DNA from: Prochlorococcus sp. AG-363-M17
GTDB lineage: Bacteria; Cyanobacteriota; Cyanobacteriia; PCC-6307; Cyanobiaceae
Assembly (NCBI GenBank): GCA_003278365.1
Contig: QCFS01000006.1
Span: forward strand, 1 to 64,000
Direction of reading: 5' to 3'
Length of the DNA: 64,000 nucleotides
Position 1 is the stretch's first letter, and every line of letters begins with the position of its first letter. Shown here piece after piece: positions 38,818 to 48,427 of the stretch. The position numbers and the translations under genes are program-made. Below the pieces are notes generated by a model that had not been told where the DNA came from, searched no databases, and worked only from the letters and a program-made list of their open reading frames with translations.

Positions 38818-38911
38818 ACTGATAGATCTGAGATACCAGCAAAAGTAGTGCTGAAAATCAGAACTACATCATTATGACCCTACGTCACCTCTAGCCAACA
38901 TCAAAAGGGAA

Positions 38912-40321
38912 TTGACCAAAAAAATATTGATCAAAGGGGCTGCTCGCCGCAAATTAATGCTCTCCTACGGCCTAGGAGATGCAGGGACAGGTATTGCAGC
39001 GACACAACTCGGCTTCTACTTGTTCCCTTTCTTTACCGGAACTGCTGGCTTACCAGCCTTTATTGCAGGGACTCTTCTGATGGTAATTAAAGTTTGGGAT
39101 GCAATCAACGATCCTCTGATTGGCTGGATGAGTGACCACACTCATACCCGTTGGGGGCCAAGGATTCCATGGATGGTTGGAGCCGCGATACCACTTGGTC
39201 TTAGCCTTGCTGCTATTTGGTGGGTTCCACCCGGGCAGATTCTAGAAAAAACAATCTTCTATATCTTCATGGCCATCCTTCTTATGACTGCCTATACGGG
39301 AGTAAATCTTCCCTATGCTGCTTTATCAACAGAGCTGACAGAAAATACAGCAATCAGGACAAGACTAAATGCAGCCAGATTCACTGGTTCAATTTTGGCA
39401 GGTTTTAGCGGCCTAGTTATAGCCGCAGGGGTCATCTCAGAAGGGCCCAGTGGCTATTTGATGATGGGGAAAATCACAGGCAGCATTGCTGCAATCACAA
39501 CATTAATTGCTTGCTGGGGTTTAGCACCTTTTGCGAAGAAGGCTAGAAAGCCCATAACAAAAACTGAGCCATTAAAACTACAAATCAGACGAATACTTAA
39601 GAATCAGAGATTTCTAAAAGTTATTGGACTTTATCTATTGCTTTGGTGCGCTCTGCAACTCATGCAAACCGTATCTCTAATCTACCTAGAGCAAGTGATG
39701 CATATCCCCAAGAATCTTTCAAAATGGATTGGGCCATTACCATTCCAAATAAGTGCACTAATTGGTCTTCAAGTTTGGAGCATTACTTCTAATCGTATTG
39801 GAAGGATTACTGCCTTGAATTGGGGTGGATCTCTCTGGATTGCAAGCTGTTTAATAGCAATGGTGCTTCCGCCCCTTTCCTCTGGAATAACACTTGTAGA
39901 CTTGTCACCCGCAAACAGTTTGGAGTTGTTCAAACTTTTAAGTCTCATTGGAACGATATTTCTAGTTGGATTTGGAGCCTCTACTGCTTATCTCATTCCA
40001 TGGTCATTACTTCCAGACGCGATCGATGCCGACCCCGATCACCCAGCTGGAATGTATACAGCGTGGATGGTTCTAATACAAAAGATAGGAATTGGTTTAA
40101 GTGTTCAGATTTTGGGCCTGCTACTTACATTCTCTGGATATCAATCTATTGCGCAATGCAGCATTCCCTCTCTTTGCTTAGAACAACCACCAACAGCTCA
40201 AATCACTATTCGTATTTGCATGGGATTAATTCCAGCAACTCTAGTAGTCTTAGGTTTATTACGAATGCGACGCTGGCCTGATAAGGGGGCTCATCTTCAA
40301 ATTCAAGCCACAGATTCATGA
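38912..40321 (+). CDS. GPH (glycoside-pentoside-hexuronide):cation symporter family transporter
   Basis: A 469-residue membrane protein with twelve hydrophobic segments. KVWDAINDPLIGWMSDHTHTRWGPRIPWM is the melibiose-carrier signature region with the acidic residues for cation binding, seen here as KVWDAINDPLIG and MSDHTHTRWG. Members of the GPH family carry sugars with Na+ or H+. The substrate here is not known. The start is TTG 38912. It overlaps the next gene by 4 bases, so it may be read with the MlaE-like permease. Confidence 0.85.
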   Translation: MTKKILIKGAARRKLMLSYGLGDAGTGIAATQLGFYLFPFFTGTAGLPAFIAGTLLMVIKVWDAINDPLIGWMSDHTHTRWGPRIPWMVGAAIPLGLSLAAIWWVPPGQILEKTIFYIFMAILLMTAYTGVNLPYAALSTELTENTAIRTRLNAARFTGSILAGFSGLVIAAGVISEGPSGYLMMGKITGSIAAITTLIACWGLAPFAKKARKPITKTEPLKLQIRRILKNQRFLKVIGLYLLLWCALQLMQTVSLIYLEQVMHIPKNLSKWIGPLPFQISALIGLQVWSITSNRIGRITALNWGGSLWIASCLIAMVLPPLSSGITLVDLSPANSLELFKLLSLIGTIFLVGFGASTAYLIPWSLLPDAIDADPDHPAGMYTAWMVLIQKIGIGLSVQILGLLLTFSGYQSIAQCSIPSLCLEQPPTAQITIRICMGLIPATLVVLGLLRMRRWPDKGAHLQIQATDS

Positions 40322-41064
40322 TTCCACCGCGTTGGCTTAGGCGTCTTGGCAGCAGTCTTCTTATCGGAGGACAAGCCATAACGGCAACAGTTAGAGGACA
40401 TATCAATTCAATTGATCTTTCTGATCAACTGATGGAAGCAGGTCCAAGTAGCTTTCTCATAGTCTTAATTACTGGAATAGCTGCGGGAACTGTTTTTAAC
40501 ATCCAAGTTGCCGCAGAGTTAACTCGCCAAGGAGCCAGTGCAACAGTTGGAGGGATTCTGGCTATTGGGATGGCTCGAGAGATTGCACCCTTGCTAACGG
40601 CGACACTCCTTACAGGGAAAGTAGCAACAGCTTATGCAGCACAACTAGGGACGATGAAAGTTACTGAGCAAATAGATGCAATCACAATGCTTCGGACGGA
40701 CCCAGTCGAATACCTAGTAGTGCCTAGGCTTATAGCAATGGTAATAATGGCACCGGTTCAATGTCTTTTGTTTTTCTGTGTTGCATTGTGGAGTGGTCAA
40801 ATAAGCAGTACCCATCTCTATCAAATTCCTCCAGATATTTTCTGGAATTCTGTACGCACTTGGCTTAGCCCTGACGACCTCCCCTTCATGCTAATCAAGG
40901 CCGTTGTCTTTGGTTTGCAAATCGCAATTCTGGCCTGTGGATGGGGTCTTACCACAAGGGGCGGTCCAAAAGAGGTTGGCACAAGTACAACTGGAGCAGT
41001 TGTGATGACCCTTGTAACGGTTGCTTTAATGGACGTTTTATTAACACAAATCCTTTTTGGATAA
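40318..41064 (+). CDS. MlaE-family lipid ABC transporter permease
   Basis: A 248-residue permease of the MlaE/Ycf63 family with five to six hydrophobic segments. The EQIDAITMLRTDPVEYLVVPR motif is diagnostic, with LTATLLTGKVATAYAAQLGTMKV before it. These proteins form the core of phospholipid transporters between membranes and are related to the chloroplast TGD1 protein. The matching MlaF and MlaD genes are not in the adjacent DNA. The stop overlaps the DUF3119 start by one base (TAATG). Confidence 0.9.
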   Translation: MIPPRWLRRLGSSLLIGGQAITATVRGHINSIDLSDQLMEAGPSSFLIVLITGIAAGTVFNIQVAAELTRQGASATVGGILAIGMAREIAPLLTATLLTGKVATAYAAQLGTMKVTEQIDAITMLRTDPVEYLVVPRLIAMVIMAPVQCLLFFCVALWSGQISSTHLYQIPPDIFWNSVRTWLSPDDLPFMLIKAVVFGLQIAILACGWGLTTRGGPKEVGTSTTGAVVMTLVTVALMDVLLTQILFG

Positions 41065-41495
41065 TGTCACCAACAAAAGAAAGCAATTCTCAGAAAGAAC
41101 ACAACATGGTTATCCCTCCAAACCCTCGCCTATCAATTTTTGTCATTGCTATAGGCCTACTCCTTCTAATTGCACCAATAAGCTCTATCCCTGGGATAAT
41201 CATCAGCATTTTTGGCTTATTTCTCTTTATACAAACCTATACGCTTCGACTGGAATTCACTTCAGAGGCAATGGTTGTTCTTCAAGTAGGCAAAGAACTC
41301 AGAAGGTTTCCCTATAAAAATTGGCTTGCATGGCGCATTCTCTTTCCAAAGCTACCAATTATCTTGTATTTCCGAGAGGAGGCGAGTCCTCACTTATTAC
41401 CCATACTCTTTAATAGTGACAATCTAGAAAATGAATTACGTAAAAGAGTTGCCAGCTTAGAGAAACCTCAAAAAAACTCAGATTCTCTTCCTTAA
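41064..41495 (+). CDS. DUF3119 family protein
   Basis: A 143-residue protein with two hydrophobic segments near the N-terminus (residues 22-60) and a following soluble domain with LRLEFTSEAMVVLQVGKELRR and YKNWLAWRILFPKLPIILYF. This matches DUF3119, a cyanobacterial and plastid family of unknown function. ATG 41064 overlaps the MlaE stop by one base. ATG 41106 is an alternative start that would drop 14 polar residues. It is inside the operon from the GPH transporter to plsY. Confidence 0.8.
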   Translation: MSPTKESNSQKEHNMVIPPNPRLSIFVIAIGLLLLIAPISSIPGIIISIFGLFLFIQTYTLRLEFTSEAMVVLQVGKELRRFPYKNWLAWRILFPKLPIILYFREEASPHLLPILFNSDNLENELRKRVASLEKPQKNSDSLP

Positions 41496-41524
41496 CAGTC
41501 ATCAATCACTCTGCCTTTAGGTCA

Positions 41525-42502
41525 ATGTCTGAAGCCGAACTGCCAATCTCAAAACCAACTCCTGACGAAGAAAGTCTTACGATCTCAGAACACGTAACAT
41601 CTGCTGAAAATTCTGAAGAGCAATTAAAAAACAAAGAGCTCCAACCTTTCCTAACAATTGCATTGCAAGAGCTCAGAAAGAATAGGGAACAGCTAGAACG
41701 TGAAATCGAAGATCTATCTAACAAGAAATCTCAACTTGAGAAAGAACTCAAAACCTCTTTTAGTGGGCAATCTGATGCAATTGCTAGACGCGTAAAAGGG
41801 TTTCAAGAATATCTAGTCGGAGCTCTACAAGATCTTTCTCAATCCGCAGAACAATTAAATTTGGTTGTAGAACCAGTTTTGGTACAGCCTTCACCTCTAG
41901 ACAAACAAGCTGAGACAGCAATTCAGAAAGAAGAAAGCATCGTCACTTCAGTGGCTGAAACATTCAGACCAGATCAGGAACTCATAAAAGAATGCTTAGC
42001 GCAGTTTCTTGGACAACCAGATTTCTATGCCGAACCTTGGAAGCTAAGAAGAAGCCTTACTTCAAAAGACAAAGAACTTCTTGAAGATTGGTTTTTCAAT
42101 CAAGGTGGAAGAGGCGCTCAACCAAGTAGAGGCAATAGAGCAAAAAACATTATCACTAGTGCAGGAGTAATCTCTATCTTGGGGGAGCTATATGGAGACC
42201 AATTCCAAACTTTAGTTTTAGCAGGGCAACCAGAACGTCTAGGAGAATGGAGACGTGGTCTTCAAGATGCATTAGGACTTTCCAGAGAGGACTTTGGACC
42301 AAATAGTGGAATAGTCCTTTTTGAAAGAGGGGATGCTCTAATTGAAAGAGCCGATAGATTGGAGGAAAGGGGCGAAGTCCCTCTGATAATTGTTGATGCA
42401 GCAGAACAAGTTATAGATATTCCTCTTTTACAATTTCCTATTTGGCTTGCTTTTGCGGCCAGCCCACAAGAACTTTATGAGGATGAAGAGTTTTTAAGAT
42501 GA
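41525..42502 (+). CDS. DUF3086 family protein
   Basis: A 325-residue protein. Residues 10-110 are acidic and then strongly helical (LQELRKNREQLEREIEDLSN), a predicted coiled coil; the C-terminal half is folded, with SAGVISILGELYGDQFQTLV and an RADRLEERGEVPLIIVDAAE segment. This is the DUF3086 family, found in cyanobacteria, function unknown. Its stop overlaps the plsY start by 4 bases. Confidence 0.8.
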   Translation: MSEAELPISKPTPDEESLTISEHVTSAENSEEQLKNKELQPFLTIALQELRKNREQLEREIEDLSNKKSQLEKELKTSFSGQSDAIARRVKGFQEYLVGALQDLSQSAEQLNLVVEPVLVQPSPLDKQAETAIQKEESIVTSVAETFRPDQELIKECLAQFLGQPDFYAEPWKLRRSLTSKDKELLEDWFFNQGGRGAQPSRGNRAKNIITSAGVISILGELYGDQFQTLVLAGQPERLGEWRRGLQDALGLSREDFGPNSGIVLFERGDALIERADRLEERGEVPLIIVDAAEQVIDIPLLQFPIWLAFAASPQELYEDEEFLR

Positions 42503-43116
42503 CAACAAGTTCTTTCTTTTTTTTCAGCACTCTTTTGTTATTGGGTTATTTACTTGGCTCAATACCAAGTGGATTCTTAATTGGGAAATGGGTTTCTGGG
42601 ATCGATCTTCGTGAACTCGGCTCAGGGTCTACAGGCGCAACAAATGTTCTTCGCCATGTCGGGAAAAAGCCTGCTTTAGCAGTTTTTGTTTTTGATGTTG
42701 GGAAAGGGACCTTTGCAGTTCTATTAGCTAAGACTTTGGTCCAAAGCAATGAAATAGAAGTCGTGACTGGACTTGCAGCATTGGCAGGTCATATCTGGCC
42801 CATATGGCTCAAAGGGAAAGGAGGGAAAGCAGTGGCAACTGGGCTTGGGATCCTTTTAGGCATAGCTTGGCCAGTAGGCATAGCTTGTTTCTGTGTTTTC
42901 TTAACTGTTTTAAGTTTCAGCAAAATTGTTTCTCTATCAAGCATCATTGCAGCTATAAGCCTTCCTTTATTAATGTTGCTGCATTTTGAATCCACAAAAT
43001 TCAGCACCTCATATATAACACTTGCTTTAGGTGCAATGGCTATAGTTTTGTGGCGTCACCGAAGTAATTTCAAAAGAATTCTCGCTGGAACAGAGCCCAG
43101 GATTGGTCAAACTTGA
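42499..43116 (+). CDS. plsY: Glycerol-3-phosphate acyltransferase PlsY
   Basis: A 205-residue membrane enzyme that moves an acyl group from acyl-phosphate to glycerol-3-phosphate, the first step of phospholipid synthesis. The three active-site motifs are clear: [31 protein letters not shown], and [21 protein letters not shown]. It has five membrane segments. It ends the GPH-MlaE-DUF3119-DUF3086 run with a 4-base overlap and is convergent with pyrF, overlapping it by 10 bases. Confidence 0.93.
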   Translation: MTTSSFFFFSTLLLLGYLLGSIPSGFLIGKWVSGIDLRELGSGSTGATNVLRHVGKKPALAVFVFDVGKGTFAVLLAKTLVQSNEIEVVTGLAALAGHIWPIWLKGKGGKAVATGLGILLGIAWPVGIACFCVFLTVLSFSKIVSLSSIIAAISLPLLMLLHFESTKFSTSYITLALGAMAIVLWRHRSNFKRILAGTEPRIGQT

Positions 43117-43838
43117 CCATGACTAGCAATATCACTACAACACATATCAAATACATGCACAGGATCTTCTGCACAAGTGACTGGCCTGCCAATCACCAGA
43201 CGAGAGGCACCTGATTGAATTGCTTCAGAAGGAGTCATCACTCTTGCCTGATCATTAAGGTCAGTTCCCTTAGGTCTAATACCAGGAGTCACCAAGTCAA
43301 ACGGCAATGGGTGACGCTGTCGTAATGCCTTAGCTTCCCAAGGAGAACAAATGCAACCACCAATACGAGCTTGAGAAGCCAATAATGCCAACTCCTCCAC
43401 ACGTGATTGAATTGACTGTTCAATTCCTATTTCTCTTGCAAGTTTTTTTGAATCCCAACTAGTCAAAACCGTCACCGCCAATAGAGTTGGGCTCTTAAGT
43501 CCTGCTTGAGCCGCTCCCTCACATGCCGCCCACTGGGAATCTTGCAAGGCCTTGAGTCCAGCACATGCATGTACTGTTATCAACTCAGCTCCTATAGCAG
43601 CAGCACGTCTACAGGACCCCGCCATAGTTGCAGGGATATCGTGAAACTTCAGGTCAAGAAAAATTCTTAGGCCAAGCTCACGTAATTTGATTAGGACATC
43701 GGGACCTTCAAGAACGAATAACTCAAGTCCTACTTTTACCCATCTCAATCCTTTGATTCGTGATGCAAAAGAGATCGCCTGCTCTCCATCCATTCCATCG
43801 AGAGCAATAATTATTTTATCTTCAGGGTTCAAGTTCAA
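43107..43838 (-). CDS. pyrF: Orotidine 5'-phosphate decarboxylase
   Basis: A 243-residue TIM-barrel enzyme that decarboxylates OMP to UMP, the last step of de novo pyrimidine synthesis. The active-site motif [13 protein letters not shown] holds the Asp/Lys/Asp set, and the C-terminal LVIGRPVT loop binds phosphate. It follows tyrS by 21 bases, so the two genes may be one transcript. It overlaps plsY by 10 bases at the 3' end. Confidence 0.95.
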   Translation of the reverse strand: MNLNPEDKIIIALDGMDGEQAISFASRIKGLRWVKVGLELFVLEGPDVLIKLRELGLRIFLDLKFHDIPATMAGSCRRAAAIGAELITVHACAGLKALQDSQWAACEGAAQAGLKSPTLLAVTVLTSWDSKKLAREIGIEQSIQSRVEELALLASQARIGGCICSPWEAKALRQRHPLPFDLVTPGIRPKGTDLNDQARVMTPSEAIQSGASRLVIGRPVTCAEDPVHVFDMCCSDIASHGQV

Positions 43839-43859
43839 AATATAAAAAAAGGTGGGTCT

Positions 43860-45107
43860 TTAAATAGTCAATCGACGAAAAGTTTTCTTCCCTAATTGCA
43901 AAACCTTCCCTACCAAGATACTGCTCTCGGGAAATTCAAGATTTGGATCCAATAGTTTCTGACCGTCAAGTCTTACTGCCCCTCCTTTAATCTGACGACG
44001 AGCATCACTACTGCTCACGCATAAGCCTAAAGAACTTAATAAATAAAAGGCCTTTACTGGAAACTTCAAATCAGAAATTGAAGCCTCTGGCACAGAGGCC
44101 TGATTATCTAACGAAGCTCCAACAAGTGTCTCGGCATCATTCTGAGCCTTTTTAGCCAGGTCCAAACCATGTCTACATTCAGTAACAGCAAGAGCCATTG
44201 CTTTTTGTAATTCTCTAGCACTAGAAGGCAGGCAAGTCTGATCTAAATCTGTAAGCAATGTGACATAGCTAGAAATGATATTGTCCGGAACCTTTTCTAG
44301 TTTTGAATACATCGTGATTGGATCATCATCGAGTTCCACCGTATTGCCAATGCTTTTACTCATTTTTTGATTACCATCAAGCCCTATCAGAATTGGCATC
44401 AAACACCCAAACTGTGGGGATTGATTGAAATGCCTTTGAAGATCTCTACCAATAGCAATATTAAATTTTTGATCAGTTCCTCCAAGTTCAATATCTGCTT
44501 TTACAGCAACAGAATCATATCCTTGCAACAGCGGATAAAGAAACTCATGCAATGAAATAGGGGTTCCAGAACTATAGCGATTCGAGAAATCTTCCTTGGC
44601 AAGCATTTGTCCAACAGTTGCAGTTCCAAGCAAATCAATCACTTTTGAGAGATCCAAATCACCTAACCACTCACTATTCCGATGAATCTCCAAACGGCCT
44701 GGAGTAACGAAATCGAGCAATGCATTTTCAGGCGGCTGTCCAAGACCCAATTGAGCGAGATAAGTCTCAGAGTTTGAAGCAACTTCTTCCGAACTTAACT
44801 GAACTCTGGTAACACTTTTACCGGAAGGATCACCAATACGAGCCGTAAAATCACCGATTATCAATACTGCTGTATGCCCTGCATCCTGAAAAGCTCTCAA
44901 CTTACGAAAGAGGATGCTATGTCCCAAATGAATTGAAGTAGAAGTTGGGTCTATCCCTAATTTGACCCTTAAAGGCTTTTTTTCCTTAAAAGCTTCTTCT
45001 ATCCGAGCAGAAAAATGCTGATCTTTATCTTGATGGTTCCCATTAGGGAATATTTCTGCCATCCCTCGTTCAAGCCAACTTGGCAAGAGCTTTGAATTAT
45101 CTGACAT
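43860..45107 (-). CDS. tyrS: Tyrosyl-tRNA synthetase
   Basis: A 415-residue class I synthetase. The HIGH motif appears as HLGH near residue 57, the KMSKS motif as KMSKSIGN near residue 250, and a C-terminal S4 RNA-binding domain with [20 protein letters not shown]. It charges tRNA-Tyr. The S4 domain and length suit the TyrZ-like/TyrS type of cyanobacteria. It lies downstream of the DUF1825 gene with 46 bases between. Confidence 0.95.
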   Translation of the reverse strand: MSDNSKLLPSWLERGMAEIFPNGNHQDKDQHFSARIEEAFKEKKPLRVKLGIDPTSTSIHLGHSILFRKLRAFQDAGHTAVLIIGDFTARIGDPSGKSVTRVQLSSEEVASNSETYLAQLGLGQPPENALLDFVTPGRLEIHRNSEWLGDLDLSKVIDLLGTATVGQMLAKEDFSNRYSSGTPISLHEFLYPLLQGYDSVAVKADIELGGTDQKFNIAIGRDLQRHFNQSPQFGCLMPILIGLDGNQKMSKSIGNTVELDDDPITMYSKLEKVPDNIISSYVTLLTDLDQTCLPSSARELQKAMALAVTECRHGLDLAKKAQNDAETLVGASLDNQASVPEASISDLKFPVKAFYLLSSLGLCVSSSDARRQIKGGAVRLDGQKLLDPNLEFPESSILVGKVLQLGKKTFRRLTI

Positions 45108-45153
45108 GTCAAAAACTATCTAAACGGATGTAATAGGAGAAAAGTATTCTGTT

Positions 45154-45480
45154 TCATCGGGAATCACTCTCAAGCTCAGCCTTCATCCTTTCCAAAGTCT
45201 TATTCATTTGTTCAAACATCTGTTCTGGCGTAACGCCGAACTGTCCTAATTGAGTTCTCAGTTGTTCAACAGTCATCTTGGCCTGAAAATCTTCAGAGAG
45301 TTCAAAGCGCTTCATAAATACTCTGTACCTCTCCATCAAACCTTCCATTGTTTCAATAAAAACCTTCTTACCCTCTCTGTCAAATTTTCCATAGTCAGAC
45401 CCAAGCTTCATTAATTCCTGATAATCAACAAAGAGTCTTTTAGCCTCCTCCTGAACAATTTCGGATTCAAAAAAAGCCAT
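45154..45480 (-). CDS. DUF1825 family protein
   Basis: A 108-residue, mostly helical, acidic protein. FFESEIVQEEAKRLFVDYQE at the start and GQFGVTPEQMFEQMNKTLER near the end fit the cyanobacterial DUF1825 family, of unknown function. There is no signal or membrane segment. It is the first gene of a minus-strand run with tyrS and pyrF and borders a large non-coding region. Confidence 0.85.
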   Translation of the reverse strand: MAFFESEIVQEEAKRLFVDYQELMKLGSDYGKFDREGKKVFIETMEGLMERYRVFMKRFELSEDFQAKMTVEQLRTQLGQFGVTPEQMFEQMNKTLERMKAELESDSR

Positions 45481-45694
45481 TTTCCTGGTTTAAGAACTGG
45501 TTTAAGCTATGACTCGATTGCTGTCTAATCACTTCAGCGAGGCAGAGTTCCACATCTGCGAGTCTAGTGTTTGCAGTGAGAGATTCACTTGAGTTTTGGC
45601 GGATGGTTAAAGAGCGTTTCAATATATTCTCTCTAAGAACAGACAATTCTGCAGGTAGTGAAAACCATTCGCCTTTTGAACTGAACTCTTATTG

Positions 45695-45723
45695 AATATC
45701 ATCACCTCCAGAATCGTGATATT
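45695..45723. repeat. AT-rich hairpin
   Basis: AATATCA pairs with TGATATT around a 15-base loop, with one further T-G pair inside. It is weak and has no T tract, so it is not a clear terminator. Confidence 0.4.
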
Positions 45724-45790
45724 GATAAAATAAGGCCTGGACAAACCGAATTCTTATAAGGTTATTCATACAGTTCTTATTTGACCATGC

Positions 45791-45835
45791 ATTCTTTTTA
45801 GGACCTATGCCTAGTCCATAGGTCCTAAAAAGAAT
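45791..45835. repeat. Perfect 19-bp inverted repeat with 7-base loop
   Basis: The arm ATTCTTTTTAGGACCTATG is repeated exactly in inverted form after CCTAGTC. The core GGACCTATG stem is followed on either strand by TAAAAAGAAT and not by a T tract, so it does not read as a normal intrinsic terminator. It lies 73 bases upstream of the GIY-YIG gene. It could be a protein-binding palindrome, an RNA hairpin or a miniature element. Confidence 0.85.
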
Positions 45836-45908
45836 CAAAAATCTCCATATCAAAATCCCCAATAGCTAATTCTTCAGAGCTAATGTTTGTAAAGCAGATT
45901 TTCTTGGC

Positions 45909-46520
45909 ATGGCTATAAGCCAAGGAGACTTATTCTCAGAAAAGCATCTAATTGACAACCAAGCTGTTTTTGGAGAAGTCCAACTTTCATCAGATTTTTT
46001 AAAGGCCTGGCAAAAACGCCTTCACTCTCATCAAAGAAATTTTTTCAAAGGTGAGAAGGAGATCACCGCTCAGCCATCACTCTTCTCAATTGAAATGGAT
46101 TCAGAAGAACAACAAATAAAGAAAACTGTTGATTCTCTCAACCCTCTTGAATTAGCTCCTTTATCAATGAGTTTTTGGAGAAGCCCCAACAATCAACATA
46201 AAGGTCCTGCAATTTACCTAGTAACCGACCGGCCCAAAGGACTTGATACTCCTATTTTGCTATATATAGGTGAAACAGTTGCAGCTGAAAAAAGATGGAA
46301 AGGTGATCATGACTGCAAAAGATACTTAGCAGCATATTCAGAGGCGTTATCCAAAACAAATATTGTCTGTAATCTCAGTATTAGATTCTTAACGGATGTT
46401 CCTACTTCTACCAAAACTCGAAGGAAGCTAGAGAGGCTTCTCATTGAGAGGTGGTTACCTCCTTTCAATAAAGAAACACGCTCTCGCTGGGTCACCCCAT
46501 TTACTAGCGAAATAAACTGA
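45909..46520 (+). CDS. GIY-YIG nuclease-fold protein, cyanobacterial
   Basis: A 203-residue protein. The second half matches the GIY-YIG fold: GPAIYLVTDRPKGL is the GIY strand, ILLYIGET the YIG strand, followed by KRWKGDHDCKRYLAAY with a possible catalytic Arg and His, and ERLLIERWLPPFNKE with the Glu and Asn of the motif. The N-terminal 90 residues are polar and not recognised. It is a stand-alone protein with no adjacent methylase, intron or transposase, so a role in repair or recombination is a guess. It is followed 38 bases later by pepA. Confidence 0.7.
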   Translation: MAISQGDLFSEKHLIDNQAVFGEVQLSSDFLKAWQKRLHSHQRNFFKGEKEITAQPSLFSIEMDSEEQQIKKTVDSLNPLELAPLSMSFWRSPNNQHKGPAIYLVTDRPKGLDTPILLYIGETVAAEKRWKGDHDCKRYLAAYSEALSKTNIVCNLSIRFLTDVPTSTKTRRKLERLLIERWLPPFNKETRSRWVTPFTSEIN

Positions 46521-46558
46521 TCTACGTCGCTAACATCTAAGCAACCTAAGAACTCCGA

Positions 46559-48031
46559 ATGAAGATCTCTGTTAATGCTGGGACTGCCGACAAATGGTCT
46601 GGAGATTTACTTATTATTGGCATCCTTGAAGGTCAACTTGACAATCCCTTAAACCTATTAGAAGAACGTTTTGGGAAGCAGTCAAAAGACTGCTTCGAAA
46701 GGAATAAGTTCTCAGGGAAGAAAAATGAGTCATTAACTTTTCATTTACTTGATCGGAACCCAGAGAAAGTCATCTGTGTGGGATTAGGAAAACCAGAAGA
46801 ACTCTTACTTACAGATTTCCAAAAAGCAGCTGCCCTTGGTGCACGTTCATCACTAGGGTCAGCTGGAAAGCTTGGCGTTCTTTTCCCTTGGGATCTTTTT
46901 AGAACCGAAGAAGCTGCCGCAGCAGTTGCTGAGGCTATCCGGCTATCTTTTTTCAAAGATCAAAGATTTCGAGGCAAGCCAGATGTCCAAACTACTCCAG
47001 ATGAACTAGTCCTATTAGGTATTAGCGATTCAATTTCACCTGTTCTGGAAACGATCAATCCGATTTGTTCAGGAGTTGAACTTGCCAGAGAGCTAGTGGG
47101 TGCTCCACCTAATGAATTAACTCCTGCTGGACTTGCACAGACGGCAACTAAAATCGCTCAGCAATTTGGACTTGATCTAAAAGTTTTAGAAAAGGAAGAT
47201 TGTGAAAAATTAGGCATGGGGGCATATCTAGCTGTCAGTCAAGGCTCAGATTTGGCACCAAAATTTATACACCTCACCTATAAATCCAAAAGTAAGCCCA
47301 AAAGAAAACTCGCCATAATCGGCAAAGGCCTAACCTTTGATTCAGGCGGATACAACTTAAAGGTAGGAGCTTCTCAAATAGAACTCATGAAATTTGATAT
47401 GGGAGGAAGCGCAGCAGCACTTGGTGCAGCAAGAGCGATTTCAGAGTTACGTCCTTCAGATGTGGAAGTTCACTTTATTGTCGCTGCTTGTGAAAACATG
47501 ATCAATGGTTCTGCAGTTCATCCAGGAGACATAATTAAAGCCTCGAATGGTAAGACTATAGAAATCAACAATACAGACGCAGAAGGGCGACTGACTCTTG
47601 CTGATGCACTTGTCTATGCCTGCAAATTAAAACCTGACTCAATAGTTGATCTAGCAACACTCACAGGGGCATGCGTCATTGCGCTAGGCGATGAGATTGC
47701 CGGTCTTTGGTCTAATAATGATCGCCTAGCACAAGACTTAATTTCTTCAGCAAGAAATGCTGGGGAAGAAATTTGGAGAATGCCAATGCCTAATTCATAT
47801 AAGGATGGACTGAAATCAATGTTTGCAGACCTTAAGAACACTGGTCCTAGAGCAGGTGGATCAATAACAGCAGCCCTATTCCTAGAAGAATTCCTCGAAG
47901 AATCTACCCCTTGGGCACATATTGATATTGCAGGGACCGTTTGGTCAGACAAGGACAAAGGCGTAAATCCTGCGGGGGCAACTGGCTATGGGGTAAGAAC
48001 CCTAGTGAAGTGGGTTACGCAACAAAATTAA
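46559..48031 (+). CDS. pepA: Leucyl aminopeptidase
   Basis: A 490-residue M17 metallopeptidase. The metal-binding and catalytic segments IGKGLTFDSGGYNLK and INNTDAEGRLTLADALVYA are in the C-terminal half, along with the Lys and Arg of the active site. The N-terminal half is the macro-like domain. It removes N-terminal residues from peptides and helps turn over proteins in the cytoplasm. It is convergent with the small gene at 48104. Confidence 0.95.
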   Translation: MKISVNAGTADKWSGDLLIIGILEGQLDNPLNLLEERFGKQSKDCFERNKFSGKKNESLTFHLLDRNPEKVICVGLGKPEELLLTDFQKAAALGARSSLGSAGKLGVLFPWDLFRTEEAAAAVAEAIRLSFFKDQRFRGKPDVQTTPDELVLLGISDSISPVLETINPICSGVELARELVGAPPNELTPAGLAQTATKIAQQFGLDLKVLEKEDCEKLGMGAYLAVSQGSDLAPKFIHLTYKSKSKPKRKLAIIGKGLTFDSGGYNLKVGASQIELMKFDMGGSAAALGAARAISELRPSDVEVHFIVAACENMINGSAVHPGDIIKASNGKTIEINNTDAEGRLTLADALVYACKLKPDSIVDLATLTGACVIALGDEIAGLWSNNDRLAQDLISSARNAGEEIWRMPMPNSYKDGLKSMFADLKNTGPRAGGSITAALFLEEFLEESTPWAHIDIAGTVWSDKDKGVNPAGATGYGVRTLVKWVTQQN

Positions 48032-48046
48032 GGAGAAGCCTTAATT
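48026..48046. terminator. Weak hairpin at the end of pepA
   Basis: AATTAAGG pairs with CCTTAATT around AGAAG and includes the pepA stop codon. No T tract follows directly, though TATTTTTT occurs about 20 bases later, so any terminator role is weak. Confidence 0.3.
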
Positions 48047-48103
48047 AACTGACAAGGCATAAATATTTTTTGCTTGAACTTTTCTTTTTAATTGAACGAT
48101 TTT

Positions 48104-48316
48104 CTAAGAAGCGGCTGCATTTGCAGAAAGCTCTCTTGCCTCTATTCTCTCAGCGAAAGATAAGCGAGTAGGGCTCTCTAATGCATGAATCTGCCAACGA
48201 GCTCTTTCTGAACAAGAAATCAACACCCTCTCCAAGTCGTCCGAAGCATGCTTTGGAGAAGCATAAGGGCCAATATGTCTCGTAAACAGTCCATCCTTAA
48301 TGGTCAGCAGATACAT
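48104..48316 (-). CDS. Conserved hypothetical small protein
   Basis: A 70-residue protein starting MYLLTIKDGLFTRHIGPYAS and ending in a helix with ALESPTRLSFAERIEARELS. It has no membrane segment. The beta start and helical end resemble small cyanobacterial proteins I cannot name. ATG 48337 is an alternative start adding seven residues (ICVGDC), which look unlike the rest. It is convergent with pepA. Confidence 0.6.
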   Translation of the reverse strand: MYLLTIKDGLFTRHIGPYASPKHASDDLERVLISCSERARWQIHALESPTRLSFAERIEARELSANAAAS

Positions 48317-48427
48317 ACAATCCCCTACACAAATCACTGAACAATGGTAGTTGACTTTTTCAGGAAAAGGGATGGGTGGAAACCCGCATTTTTAAGCGCT
48401 TTAATGTACATAGTTATACCAATTTTA

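Larger units (their letters stand above)
45481..45908. other. 428-base intergenic region with two inverted repeats
   Basis: This stretch lies between the DUF1825 gene and the GIY-YIG gene, whose starts face away from each other. It contains an AT-rich hairpin at 45695-45723, a perfect 19-bp inverted repeat at 45791-45835, and a weak 30-codon reading frame at 45603-45695. TTATAA-like and TATTAT-like tracts near 45750-45770 could serve as -10 elements for the plus-strand gene. No tRNA or recognisable structural RNA is seen. An unannotated small RNA here is possible. Confidence 0.6.
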
